The notes: generated from the sequence alone by a model not told the origin. A stretch of 64,000 bases of DNA from Jannaschia sp. CCS1 (GCF_000013565.1 NC_007802.1:1-64000), one strand, 5' to 3'; positions 10,410 to 19,045 are shown, numbered from the stretch's first letter. Numbers and translations are program-made.

Positions 10410-11687
10410 ATGCCCGTCTTCCTGACCCTGACCAATGCCAATATCCTCGACCCCGCCTTCTGGGCAGCGCAGGTCGTCGACGGAAACAGCACAATCAACG
10501 CCACAGCGGTCAGCGACACGTTGCAGATCACGCTGACGGGTGGGTCGATCACGATCACGGACACGACGACCAGCGTTTCCACCACATTCACCAACGCGGA
10601 TTTAAGCGGGGGGGCCTTCAGCAACGTCGTGCAATTTCGCGGGAACGACGCTGACAACATTATCGGCGGCTCGGTGGGGCTAAACGGACAGGGATATCGC
10701 GGCGGCAGCGGGGACGATCAGCTTACCGATGACGGCAATCTCGGCGGTCAGATGCGCGGCGGGCGCGGCGACGATACCATCATCGGCGGAACCGGCGACA
10801 ATCAGATCCGAGGCAATGGCGGCGATGACCTGCTTATCGGTGGTTCAGGCAACAATAACCTGATTGGCGGCAGTGGCGACGATACGCTGATCGGCGATCA
10901 GGGGTCCGGCAACCTGATTGGTGGATCGGGGGACGACCTGATTATCACGTCCGAGTTGACGACATTCGTGGATGGCGGCAGCGGCGACAACCAGATGATC
11001 ATTCCCGAAAACGCAACGTTCACACCCTTTTCTCCTGGCTCCACCGGGGGCGAGGTGACCGTAACCTTTCCCGATATGTCCACGAGAACCTTCACGTATC
11101 TCAACATCGCGGCTGAAAATATCACGACGATCTGCTTCGCTGCCGGCACCCGGATCGCGACGCCACGCGGGCAGGTCGCGGTGGAGGATTTGCGCGTGGG
11201 CGACAGGGTCGTCACGCGCGACGGCGGCATTCAAGCTTTGCGCTGGATCGGTTTTCGGACCGTACCCGCCGACGGCCCGCTGGCGCCCATCCACATCACC
11301 AAAGGGGCCCTTGGCAATACCCGCGCCCTGACCGTGTCGCCGGAACACCGGATGCTGGTTCAAGGCTGGCGCTGTCAGGTGCTGTTCGGCCGAGAGGAGG
11401 GGCTGTGCGCCGCAAAGCACCTGGTGGACGGGGACAGCATCTACCGCGATCCGCGCGAGTTGGTGACCTATTTCCACGTGATGTTTGATGCCCACCAGAT
11501 CATCCTGGCCGAGGGGACCTGGGCGGAGAGCCTTTATATTGGCGACTATCAAACCGCCCATGATCCCGAGCTGTACGCCGAGCTGTTCACCCTCTTCCCC
11601 GAGCTTGAGGATACCGCGCACCCCGCGCGCCTTCTGGCGGCAGAGCCCCTTCGCGCGTTTGAGGCCACGGCCCTTCGGGACGCTTAA
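10410..11687 (+). CDS. RTX-repeat protein with C-terminal Hint domain
   Basis: This 425-residue protein has an N-terminal beta-rich region (1-95) and glycine/aspartate-rich calcium-binding RTX nonapeptides (about 98-180, e.g. GGSGDDTLIG, GGRGDDTIIGG). A Hint (Hedgehog/intein) domain starts at Cys242 in CFAAGTRIATPRG and contains the later conserved SPEHRMLVQGW. Hint domains can cleave the bond before their first Cys. RTX proteins are usually exported by type I secretion without a signal peptide, and none is visible here. The ATG at 10410 has a GAGG site; a GTG at 10401 is the alternative. The Hint_2-type RTX proteins are common in Rhodobacteraceae, but their function is unproven. Its stop overlaps that of the convergent trhO. 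Confidence 0.88.
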   Translation: MPVFLTLTNANILDPAFWAAQVVDGNSTINATAVSDTLQITLTGGSITITDTTTSVSTTFTNADLSGGAFSNVVQFRGNDADNIIGGSVGLNGQGYRGGSGDDQLTDDGNLGGQMRGGRGDDTIIGGTGDNQIRGNGGDDLLIGGSGNNNLIGGSGDDTLIGDQGSGNLIGGSGDDLIITSELTTFVDGGSGDNQMIIPENATFTPFSPGSTGGEVTVTFPDMSTRTFTYLNIAAENITTICFAAGTRIATPRGQVAVEDLRVGDRVVTRDGGIQALRWIGFRTVPADGPLAPIHITKGALGNTRALTVSPEHRMLVQGWRCQVLFGREEGLCAAKHLVDGDSIYRDPRELVTYFHVMFDAHQIILAEGTWAESLYIGDYQTAHDPELYAELFTLFPELEDTAHPARLLAAEPLRAFEATALRDA

Positions 11688-12589
11688 TCGCCCGCGCCCA
11701 GATGCGCCTCGCCCCGGGCTTTCGCCAGGGCGATCTGCTTTTGCCGCTCCCGGAACCGCGCGCGGTCTGCGTCTGAATGGACATCCATGCAGCGCGGGCA
11801 AGATACGCCCTCCTCGAAGGCTAAATCCGCCTTCTCCTCGCAGCTGATCGGATGACGGCAAGCACGGCACAGATCAAACGGCAGTTCCGCAAGCCCATGG
11901 CCCACGGCGACCCGTTCATCGAACACGAAACACCCGCCCTGCCACAGGCTTTGGTCCTCGGGCACATCCTCCAGGTATTTCAGGATCCCGCCTTTCAGGT
12001 GAAACACCTCCTCCACGCCCTGCTCTTTCAGATAAGCCGTGGATTTCTCGCACCGAATGCCTCCGGTGCAGAACATCGCGATCCGCTGATTGGCGAAGCG
12101 GTGCTTGTTGGCCTGCCACCAGGCGGGGAAATCGCGGAAGCTCTCGGTGGCCGGGTCAACTGCGCCCTCGAACGTGCCAATCTCCACCTCATAGGCGTTG
12201 CGCGTGTCGATCACGGCCACATCGGGCGCACTGATCAAGGCGTTCCACTCGGCGGGGGCCACATGGGTGCCGACATCCGCTGGGTCCAACCCCGGCGCGC
12301 CCATCGACACGATCTCCGTCTTCAGCCGCACCTTCAGCTTCCCGAAAGGTGCCGCCGTTGCGGTGGATTCCTTCCATTCCAACCCCGCACAGCCCGGCAA
12401 ACCCTTGATATGCGCCAGCACGGCATCGATGCCCGCGCGCGGTCCGGCTATGGTCCCATTGATCCCCTCGGGCGCAAGCAGCAACGACCCACGCACATTG
12501 CCGGCTTCCGCGATACTCCGCAAAGGCGCACGCAACGCGTCGGGGTCAGCGAAGCGGGTGAAGTGGTAAAGGGCGGCGACAACATACAT
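11684..12589 (-). CDS. trhO: tRNA uridine(34) hydroxylase TrhO (rhodanese family)
   Basis: TrhO (formerly YceA, UPF0176) makes 5-hydroxyuridine at the wobble position of tRNAs. The 301-residue protein has the N-terminal acylphosphatase-like domain and a rhodanese domain with active-site loop FCTGGIRCEKST, in which Cys is the catalytic residue. The C-terminal cysteine cluster is CRACRHPISC...SCPRC, as in longer family members. It is convergent with the RTX/Hint gene, with overlapping stop codons. Confidence 0.92.
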   Translation of the reverse strand: MYVVAALYHFTRFADPDALRAPLRSIAEAGNVRGSLLLAPEGINGTIAGPRAGIDAVLAHIKGLPGCAGLEWKESTATAAPFGKLKVRLKTEIVSMGAPGLDPADVGTHVAPAEWNALISAPDVAVIDTRNAYEVEIGTFEGAVDPATESFRDFPAWWQANKHRFANQRIAMFCTGGIRCEKSTAYLKEQGVEEVFHLKGGILKYLEDVPEDQSLWQGGCFVFDERVAVGHGLAELPFDLCRACRHPISCEEKADLAFEEGVSCPRCMDVHSDADRARFRERQKQIALAKARGEAHLGAGD

Positions 12590-12625
12590 GGGGCGTCAAT
12601 TACGCCCTCCGCCGCCTCTGTTCAA

Positions 12626-12997
12626 TCATACGCTGACAGGCAGCAGGCCGATGCGCCGCGCTTTCGGGTCGCCCAAACGCGCCGCCCCGTACCCAAGATC
12701 CGCCAGAACAGCCGACTTCAGATCCAGGTTCCTGGCCACGAAGGTTTCGCTGTCCTCACCTTCCATACGTTCGGCAACCAATGACAGGAAGGCAAGCGTC
12801 ACGGTGGCATTGTATTTCTCTGGTGCGCCTGCGGCCTTGGTCACGGCGCGCAAGCCAGAGGCGAACCGATATGCGGCCTCGAAGAACTCCCACCTTCTCA
12901 GGGCCGCATGGGCGGTCCCAAGATGGTGCTGATGGCTGAACCCCTCCGGCGGCATCTGACCCTGAAGGATCAAATCCAGCATGTCATCGTAGGTCAT
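12626..12997 (-). CDS. Conserved protein of unknown function (FxHxxH family)
   Basis: This 123-residue cytoplasmic protein contains EGFSHQHHLGTAHAALRRW (residues 18-36). That resembles small all-helical proteins with a conserved F-x-H-x-x-H motif of unknown function. KYNATVTLAFLSLVAERM follows in the middle, again a typical region of such proteins. Histidines H22, H24 and H25 could bind metal, which is speculation. Its ATG overlaps the stop of the upstream 82-residue gene (ATGA), so the two are translationally coupled. Confidence 0.6.
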   Translation of the reverse strand: MTYDDMLDLILQGQMPPEGFSHQHHLGTAHAALRRWEFFEAAYRFASGLRAVTKAAGAPEKYNATVTLAFLSLVAERMEGEDSETFVARNLDLKSAVLADLGYGAARLGDPKARRIGLLPVSV

Positions 12998-13242
12998 TGG
13001 AATTCCTCCTCCAGCCCATGGGCGTCCTTTGATGTCAGATCAAACCCGTAGACGTCACAGAGGGCCGCGATCTTGGCCCGCGTCGTGTCATTGAACACGG
13101 GCTCCGCGTCGAAGGCATGCAGCACAATCCCCTCCACCAACTCACTCATGGAGATGTCAAGATACTCGGCTGTGCCTTTCAGCACCTTTACCATGCCCTT
13201 TTCCAGGCGCAGGCCCGTTTGCATTCGTTCGATTTTCTTCAT
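12994..13242 (-). CDS. Small putative ribbon-helix-helix-like protein
   Basis: This 82-residue protein begins MKKIERMQTGLRLEKGMVKVLKGTAEYLDISMSELVEGIV when read in two pieces. A basic strand followed by two helices recalls ribbon-helix-helix DNA-binding proteins. The C-terminal part (TTRAKIAALCDVYGFDLT) is not typical of that fold. It is the first gene of a two-gene unit with the protein at 12626. It might regulate that unit, or the pair may act together; function unknown. Confidence 0.55.
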   Translation of the reverse strand: MKKIERMQTGLRLEKGMVKVLKGTAEYLDISMSELVEGIVLHAFDAEPVFNDTTRAKIAALCDVYGFDLTSKDAHGLEEEFQ

Positions 13243-13338
13243 GGGCGTCAGTATTGCCGATTCGTGTCATGACAACAAGACAACAGATTGCACATGCGGG
13301 AAGAGAGCGTAGGCTGCCGCAATCTACAGGAGGCCCAC

Positions 13339-13932
13339 ATGACCCAAGCCCTACTTGTTATCGACGTCCAGAACGATTTTTGCCCCGGCGGCGCACTGGC
13401 CGTGACCGATGGGGATACCATTGTGCCCGGCATCAACGCGCTGATGGCGGAGTTCAATGCCGTGATCCTGACCCAAGACTGGCACCCGGCGGGGCACAGT
13501 TCTTTCGCGTCCAGCCATGACGCAGAACCGATGAGCCTGATGCAGATGCCCTACGGCCCCCAGGTCCTCTGGCCCGATCATTGCATCCAGGGCAGCGTCG
13601 GCGCGCAGTTCCACGCGGACCTGACAACCGACCGCGCCGATCTGATCATCCGCAAGGGCTACAACCCCGCCATCGACAGCTATTCCGCCTTCTTTGAAAA
13701 TGATCACACCACGCCCACCGGCCTTGAAGGGTATTTGCGCACCCGGGGGATCACCGACCTGACGCTTGTGGGCCTCGCCACGGATTTCTGCGTGAACTAC
13801 TCCGCCGTGGATGCCGCCAAGCTGGGGTTCACCGTCACCATCCGCACGGACCTGTGCCGCGCGATTGATTTTGACGGGTCGCTGACAAACGCCCTGACCG
13901 CCATGCACGCGGCAGGCGCGACAATCGTCTAA
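13339..13932 (+). CDS. pncA: Nicotinamidase/pyrazinamidase
   Basis: PncA hydrolyses nicotinamide to nicotinate for NAD salvage. The 197-residue cysteine hydrolase has VIDVQNDFCPGGALAV near the N-terminus (catalytic Asp and the family signature). DWHPAGHSSFAS is the metal-ligand histidine region, and GLATDFCVNYSAVDA carries the catalytic Cys. The ATG at 13339 has an AGGAGG site. pncB, the next enzyme in the pathway, lies at 21276, not in the same operon. Confidence 0.95.
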   Translation: MTQALLVIDVQNDFCPGGALAVTDGDTIVPGINALMAEFNAVILTQDWHPAGHSSFASSHDAEPMSLMQMPYGPQVLWPDHCIQGSVGAQFHADLTTDRADLIIRKGYNPAIDSYSAFFENDHTTPTGLEGYLRTRGITDLTLVGLATDFCVNYSAVDAAKLGFTVTIRTDLCRAIDFDGSLTNALTAMHAAGATIV

Positions 13933-14792
13933 CCCTCCGGCTGTGCAATGGGCAGCGGCTCCTTGAACGTCAGGGTGCGGTACGGGAACGGGATCTCGAT
14001 CCCGGCATCATCAAGTGCGCGTTTCACACCTGCCACGACCTGATCGCGCGAACGGCGCACGTCCAATGGCGTTGACCCGGTCCACCACGTCACCTCAAAA
14101 TCGATCGAGGATGAATTGAACTCCTGCGCGAAAATCTGGATGGGCTTGTCGGATTGGCGAACGGTATCGCAACCGGCGACGGCCTCGTGGATCACGTCGC
14201 GTGCGGCGTCCACATCCTCTCCGTAAGCCACGCCGCAAATCACGGTCACGCGGCGGATGTCCTGATCGGTGCGGATGGTGAGGGGATTCTTGAACAGCAA
14301 GGCGTTCGGCACGATCACCAACTGACCATCTGTTTGCAGGATATGCGTTTCGCGGATGGCGATTTTCTTCACTTCGCCCTCAATCCCTTCGCATTCCACG
14401 TGGTCCCCGATCCGCATCTTGCGACGGGACAGGATCAGGATCCCGGCGAGAAAATTCTCAAACACATCCTTGAACGCAAACCCGATGGCCACGGACCCAA
14501 TGCCCAGACCCGCAAGGATGCTGGAGGGGGTGAGGTTCGGAAACACGATAACGGCGGCGATCATCAGCCCCATCACCCAAACGAAGATGGAGGAGAACAG
14601 GACAAACAGTTCTTTCAGGCTGGGGCGCAGCTTCGACCTTTTCAGTGTTCTCCCGATCACCGCCTTGACGCCCGCAGCGACCGCCCAGGTCAGCAGCAGG
14701 ACAACAATGGCCACGGCGATTTGCGGCAATAACTCGATACCTGCACGGGCAATTTCGCGCAGTTGTTGAAACAGGATGGTGACGGGTTCCAC
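13929..14792 (-). CDS. MscS-family mechanosensitive channel
   Basis: This is a small-conductance mechanosensitive channel-type protein of about 287 residues. It has two or three N-terminal transmembrane segments (IAVAIVVLLLTWAVAAGVKAV; FVLFSSIFVWVMGLMIAAVIVF). The pore-lining helix has the glycine/alanine pattern ILAGLGIGSVAIGFAFKD, followed by the beta domain. I chose GTG at 14792 because AAAGGA lies just upstream; TTG at 14822 would extend it by ten residues. It presumably releases osmolytes on hypo-osmotic shock. It overlaps the 3' end of pncA by 4 bases, convergently. Confidence 0.88.
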   Translation of the reverse strand: MEPVTILFQQLREIARAGIELLPQIAVAIVVLLLTWAVAAGVKAVIGRTLKRSKLRPSLKELFVLFSSIFVWVMGLMIAAVIVFPNLTPSSILAGLGIGSVAIGFAFKDVFENFLAGILILSRRKMRIGDHVECEGIEGEVKKIAIRETHILQTDGQLVIVPNALLFKNPLTIRTDQDIRRVTVICGVAYGEDVDAARDVIHEAVAGCDTVRQSDKPIQIFAQEFNSSSIDFEVTWWTGSTPLDVRRSRDQVVAGVKRALDDAGIEIPFPYRTLTFKEPLPIAQPEG

Positions 14793-14917
14793 GATATGTC
14801 CTTTGCTGGTCCTTTCCTTCAACGCCGCAGACGGGACTTTGGTTCAATCCTGCGGACTTGTGCGTTCTTAAAAGCCCCCCTAAACCGGCGCAGCTACAGG
14901 TTCGGGAGGGGACATAA

Positions 14918-16027
14918 ATGGCCAATACTATCGTCAACAGCTGGAACGAATGGGACCCGCTGCGCCACGTCATCGTGGGCCGCGCCGATGATTGCCACAT
15001 TCCGCCCGAAGAACCTGCGCTGGATGCCAAGGTGCCCGAGGACAGTGATATGCGCGGCCAGTGGGGTCGCCGTCCGCAGGAGACAATCGACCGCGCGAAT
15101 GAGCTGTTGGACACGTTCGCAGGTCAGCTGGAGGCGCGTGGCATCCGCGTTGATCGGCCCACCCCCATTGACCATTCCAACCCCGCTACGACGCCCGATT
15201 TCCACACCGACAGCCAGTTCGGATGCATGCCCCCGCGCGACGTTCTGCTGACGGTCGGTTCAGAAATTCTTGAGGCGACGATGTCCTATCGCTGCCGCTG
15301 GTTTGAATACCTCAACTACCGCCCTTTGATGCAGAAATACTGGGATGAAGACCCCAACTTCCGGCACGAGGCCGCACCCAAGCCCCGCTTGACTGACGCC
15401 GATTACCACCCGGATTATCTGTCGGACAAAATCGGCGATGCGCAGCGGCTGAAATGGGCGGAGGACAAGCACTTCGTCACCACCGAGGAAGAGCCTTTGT
15501 TCGATGCCGCCGATGTGCTGCGCTTTGGCAAAGACCTCGTCGTTCAGCACGGCTTCACCACGAACCTCAAGGGGATCGATTGGCTGCGCCGCCACTTCCC
15601 CGATCACCGCGTGCATGCCGTCAACTTCCCCGGCGATCCCTACCCAATCCACATCGACGCGACCTTCACACCGCTGCGTCCCGGCCTGATCCTCAACAAC
15701 CCCCAGCGCCGTCTGCCTGAGGATCAGCGCAAGATGTACCACGACAATGGCTGGGAAATCGTGGACGCCGCGCAACCGGCCCACAACGCCCCGCCGCCGC
15801 TCTGCTATTCCTCCACCTGGCTCAGCATGAACGTGCTGGTCCTCGACCCCAAAACAGTCTGCGTCGAGGCGTCGGAGGTCTATCAAATGGAGCAGATGGA
15901 CAAACTTGGCATGGAGGTCGTCCCGGTAGAGCTTCGCGATGCCTACGCGTTTGGCGGCGGGCTGCATTGCTGCACGGCAGATGTGTATCGCGAAGGCGGG
16001 TGCGAGGATTACTTTCCGAAGCAGTAG
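14918..16027 (+). CDS. Glycine amidinotransferase-like enzyme
   Basis: This 369-residue pentein-fold enzyme strongly resembles L-arginine:glycine amidinotransferase (GATM). Catalytic elements in order are FDAADVLRFGKDL (Asp), PYPIHIDATFTPL (His) and FGGGLHCCTADVYR (nucleophilic Cys near residue 350). The stretches GIDWLRRHF and SSTWLSMNVLVLD also match this family closely. It probably transfers an amidino group from arginine to an amine; the acceptor is unknown and creatine synthesis is not implied. An excellent GGAGG site precedes the ATG. It appears monocistronic, followed by a convergent LysE-type exporter. Confidence 0.87.
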   Translation: MANTIVNSWNEWDPLRHVIVGRADDCHIPPEEPALDAKVPEDSDMRGQWGRRPQETIDRANELLDTFAGQLEARGIRVDRPTPIDHSNPATTPDFHTDSQFGCMPPRDVLLTVGSEILEATMSYRCRWFEYLNYRPLMQKYWDEDPNFRHEAAPKPRLTDADYHPDYLSDKIGDAQRLKWAEDKHFVTTEEEPLFDAADVLRFGKDLVVQHGFTTNLKGIDWLRRHFPDHRVHAVNFPGDPYPIHIDATFTPLRPGLILNNPQRRLPEDQRKMYHDNGWEIVDAAQPAHNAPPPLCYSSTWLSMNVLVLDPKTVCVEASEVYQMEQMDKLGMEVVPVELRDAYAFGGGLHCCTADVYREGGCEDYFPKQ

Positions 16028-16038
16028 TCAGCCGCCCC

Positions 16039-16635
16039 TTACGGCCATACCATCCACACGGCGACCGCCGCCAGAACAGCCGCAAAGCCCCGGTTCATCA
16101 GCCGCGCGCCCCGCTCATCCCGGAAGCGCGTGGCAATCCGGTCGCCTGCGATCGTCCAGGCCGTGAATGCCAGCATATTGTTGAGCGTGAAGACCGTCGC
16201 AATGACGAAGACAGCCAATATCCTCTGTTCCTCGGACTGTCCCAGAAATTGCGAGAACATCACCGTGATGATCAAATAGGCTTTTGGGTTGGTCAGCAGC
16301 AACACCGCCCCGCCCAACAGGCCCGCAGGTCGCGCTTCGGTCTGGCCCTCGCTCTGCCCCGCCCGAAAGAAGCGCCAGGCCAGATACAGGACGTAGCCCG
16401 ACCCCACCCACTTGATGATGTCGAACAAGATCGGAGCGCGGCCCATCGCGGTTGCAAATCCAAAGCCGATGGCGAGCGTCACAACCCAGGTCGCCAGATG
16501 GTAGCCCAGATTGGCCGGCAGCGTCGCCCGCACGCCAAAGCGCGCGCCGTTCGCCGCGAAAAAGAGATTGCCGGGACCGGGGCTATAGGCCAGCGGGAAG
16601 AGGAAGACGATAAGCGCGAGGGATAAGGTGATCAT
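16039..16635 (-). CDS. LysE family amino-acid exporter
   Basis: This 198-residue membrane protein has about six hydrophobic segments and the LysE/RhtB opening FLFPLAYSPGPGNLFFAANGARFG, quoted here as residues 11-34. It probably exports amino acids or related metabolites. It is convergent with the amidinotransferase gene, 11 bases apart. The substrate cannot be told from sequence. Confidence 0.88.
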   Translation of the reverse strand: MITLSLALIVFLFPLAYSPGPGNLFFAANGARFGVRATLPANLGYHLATWVVTLAIGFGFATAMGRAPILFDIIKWVGSGYVLYLAWRFFRAGQSEGQTEARPAGLLGGAVLLLTNPKAYLIITVMFSQFLGQSEEQRILAVFVIATVFTLNNMLAFTAWTIAGDRIATRFRDERGARLMNRGFAAVLAAVAVWMVWP

Positions 16636-16713
16636 GGTGTACGACCCTTCAATGAGGCCTCAATATCCCACGCTAGACTGGCATCTGACGACCCGGATCC
16701 TGCGCATAGCCGC

Positions 16714-17826
16714 TCAAAGCTGCCCCTTCCAAAGGTTAATCTTCGTTCCCGAGTGATCCACCGGGCCACCGGCCTCCAGCGCCAGCCCCGTGGCTTTCGC
16801 CAGGCCGCCATCGCTGGTGATGATCCCCACGCACCAGCCGCCAAACCGCTCGGCCAGCACAGCGCCCAGCGCCCCATACAAACCGAACAGCAGCTTCCGC
16901 TCCCCGATCCGCCCGCCATAGGGGGGGTTCACGATGACGATGCCGGGCGGTCCATCGGGCGGTGCAAGGTCAGAGATCGCGCCCTGTGCAAACGCCACGA
17001 CATCCGCCACCCCTGCCCTCTCCGCGTTCGCGCGGGCGCCCCGGATCGCGCCATCGTTCCGGTCAAAGCCATAGAACCGCCGTCGCGCGCGCGCATCGTC
17101 CCCCAATTCCCCGTTCTCTAAATATCCAGAATCCGACATCTGCCGCGCGTCGCGTCCCCCGACCATGTTCTCAAACGCAAACCCACGCGACCGCCCCGGG
17201 ACCAACCCCAGTGCCATCTCGGCGGCTTCCAGAACAAAGGTGCCCGACCCGCACATTGGGTCCACCACCGTCTGGCGTCCGTCAAACCCCATCTGTGCCA
17301 GAAACCCTGCGGCCATCGTTTCCCGCATCGGGGCCTTTCCGACAAATTCCTTGTGGCCGCGTCGGTGCAGGGCCTCCCCGGTCGTATCGACGGAGATCGT
17401 GCAAAGATCATCATCGATCCGCACCTTCACCGTGAGGTCAGCCTCTTTCGCCACGGAAAGACCCGCCGCCTCCAATCCGCCGCTGACCCGTTGCACCGCC
17501 GCCTTGTTCACGTAGATCTTTGACCTGCGGCACACGGCCTCCACCCGCACGGGCACGTCCGTGCGCAAAACCGCGCGCCAGTCCACCTTCTTTGATCGCT
17601 TGTCCAGCTGCGCCAGATGCATCGCCCGGAACTCCGCCACGCGCAGCAGGACCCGCACAGCACACCGGGCAAACAGGTTCACCCGCGCCGCCTCGACCAA
17701 CCCGCCATCCGCAGCGACCCCGCCGGGAACAGACTGCACACCGGACAGGCCCAGCGCGCGCGCCTCGGCCTCCAGCGGAGCCTCCAGCCCCGGCACCGCC
17801 ACTAGAAATATCCCAGGATCGTTCAT
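16714..17826 (-). CDS. THUMP-domain class I RNA N2-guanine methyltransferase
   Basis: This 370-residue enzyme resembles the N-terminal half of RlmL (23S rRNA m2G2445) and the YpsC family. It has an N-terminal ferredoxin-like/THUMP region (about 1-160). The SAM-binding motif VDPMCGSGTFVLEAAEMA follows, then a central insertion, and the catalytic motif IVNPPYGGRIG. It methylates the exocyclic amine of guanine in RNA; the exact position is not deducible. The standalone length differs from the fused E. coli RlmKL. Confidence 0.9.
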   Translation of the reverse strand: MNDPGIFLVAVPGLEAPLEAEARALGLSGVQSVPGGVAADGGLVEAARVNLFARCAVRVLLRVAEFRAMHLAQLDKRSKKVDWRAVLRTDVPVRVEAVCRRSKIYVNKAAVQRVSGGLEAAGLSVAKEADLTVKVRIDDDLCTISVDTTGEALHRRGHKEFVGKAPMRETMAAGFLAQMGFDGRQTVVDPMCGSGTFVLEAAEMALGLVPGRSRGFAFENMVGGRDARQMSDSGYLENGELGDDARARRRFYGFDRNDGAIRGARANAERAGVADVVAFAQGAISDLAPPDGPPGIVIVNPPYGGRIGERKLLFGLYGALGAVLAERFGGWCVGIITSDGGLAKATGLALEAGGPVDHSGTKINLWKGQL

Positions 17827-17906
17827 ATCGCCGTCCTACACGGCAATCCGCGCCGGGGTAAGGCAAAGCATCTTAAGGCCGACGTCCGGGGCGCATACAG
17901 GGCCTC

Positions 17907-17936
17907 AAAAAAGAAACGGCGAGCCGAAGCCCGCCG
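17907..17936 (-). terminator. Terminator of the VPLPA-CTERM gene
   Basis: On the minus strand an 8-bp GC stem with one G-U pair and a TTCG loop (17917-17936) is followed by TTTCTTTTTT (17907-17916 complement). It lies just past the stop of the gene at 17961. Confidence 0.88.
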
Positions 17937-17960
17937 CATTCCCTGTCCAAACCCTACGGG

Positions 17961-18653
17961 TCAGGTATCGGTCTTTTGACGCCGACGCAGCGCCAGCGCG
18001 CCAAGCCCGGTCAGCAGCAGGACCGCGCCTGCGGGCAGTGGAACCGGCGCAATCTCGATCCGGGACACCCGGAAGCTGTCATTGTTGCCGTAAGCGCCGA
18101 TCCCGAAGGACGTCACTCGCAGGCCGCCAAAGTCGAAGAACCCTTCATCGCCGTTCGTATCCGGGAACGGAAGCGGGTTGACGATGTCGAACTGCTCGGC
18201 CTCGGGGTTTGCACCCGGTACATAGAGGACGAAATCATCACGGCGGCCCACATTCTCGAAGATGATCCGCGACAGCGACATCATGCGATCAAACGTAAAG
18301 ATGAGAATGTCGTTCGAGCCGAACCCATCGACCTGTCCGCCATCGCAAACGAACCAGACGCAATTCCGGTTATTGACGCCAAGACCTTCGACACCCTGCG
18401 TGATGTTGATGCGCCGTTCGCCGTTCAGCGTGATGTCACCCGGGACGGATCCCGAGAACGTATCCGCGTCAATGGTGAAGGTCGATCCGCCTGGGCCAGC
18501 ATAGGGCCCGACGGGCGCGCCGCCATTCAAGCCCGTGTTCACTGCGGTGAAGCCCGCCTCGTCGGTCTCAAAGTTGATTACATTCGCATGTGCGACACCG
18601 GCCGCGAATCCCAACGCAAGAATGGCGCCGCCTAAATTTTTGAAAATATTCAT
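17961..18653 (-). CDS. VPLPA-CTERM sorting domain protein
   Basis: This 230-residue exported protein has a signal peptide (MNIFKNLGGAILALGFAAG...HA). Its beta-rich body includes GSNDILIFTFDRMMSLSRI and paired cysteines (NCVWFVCDGG). The C-terminal tag VPLPAGAVLLLTGLGALALRRR comprises a motif, a membrane helix and an arginine cluster. This tag is the VPLPA version of the PEP-CTERM signal, processed by an exosortase-like enzyme in Rhodobacteraceae. The body resembles sugar- or matrix-binding PEP-CTERM proteins. ATG 18653 is preferred over a TTG at 18665 because GGGGA lies just before it. No exosortase is in the window. Confidence 0.88.
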   Translation of the reverse strand: MNIFKNLGGAILALGFAAGVAHANVINFETDEAGFTAVNTGLNGGAPVGPYAGPGGSTFTIDADTFSGSVPGDITLNGERRINITQGVEGLGVNNRNCVWFVCDGGQVDGFGSNDILIFTFDRMMSLSRIIFENVGRRDDFVLYVPGANPEAEQFDIVNPLPFPDTNGDEGFFDFGGLRVTSFGIGAYGNNDSFRVSRIEIAPVPLPAGAVLLLTGLGALALRRRQKTDT

Positions 18654-19045
18654 TTTAGTCCCCAAATTGAGAATTTCGTTACGCTACGTTAATAATTGTA
18701 AATGAAAAGTGGTGCGGCTTGCCAGTGTTTTTCGCGGTGCACCTCAATGTTGTCCCGACTGGTCAGACCAACATTGCCCCTATTGACCGGACTTGCTGGT
18801 CAAAGGAAGCGGCGCGTGGAGCCGCTGGCCAGGGCGCAGCAGACCATCGGCGGATGACGGGGTCTGAGACACGGTGTTGGTGAGGGGAAGTTGTCTCCGA
18901 CGCCTCTAATCTGAAATGACGCACAGCATCCCGGACCTTGGGTTTTGAGTATCGCGCTCGGACGCGTTCGCCAGTCCTGATCTGCAAAAAAAGACAGAGG
19001 CCGCAGCTTTCGCCAGCGGCCTCTCCCGTGTTCAGACAGCCGGTA
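18654..19045. promoter_or_regulatory. 392-base gap with nested inverted repeats
   Basis: No gene is visible. The part nearest 18653 is A+T-rich and probably holds the promoter of the VPLPA-CTERM gene. At 18745-18776, CAATGTTG and CAACATTG flank a perfect TGGTCAGACCA (18760-18770), a form typical of GntR/FadR-type operators. TTGACC-9-GGTCAA follows at about 18784-18804. The AGCS terminator occupies 18986-19024. Confidence 0.5.
18986..19024 (-). terminator. Terminator of the AGCS symporter gene
   Basis: AGAGGCCGC and GCGGCCTCT form a perfect 9-bp stem (18996-19004 with 19016-19024). On the minus strand it is followed by GTCTTTTTTT. It lies 22 bases past the symporter stop. Confidence 0.93.

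Noticed and set aside
10699-10950. A DNA tandem repeat or CRISPR-like array
   Set aside because: The periodicity is that of the RTX nonapeptide coding repeats in the protein; there are no constant repeats with unique spacers.
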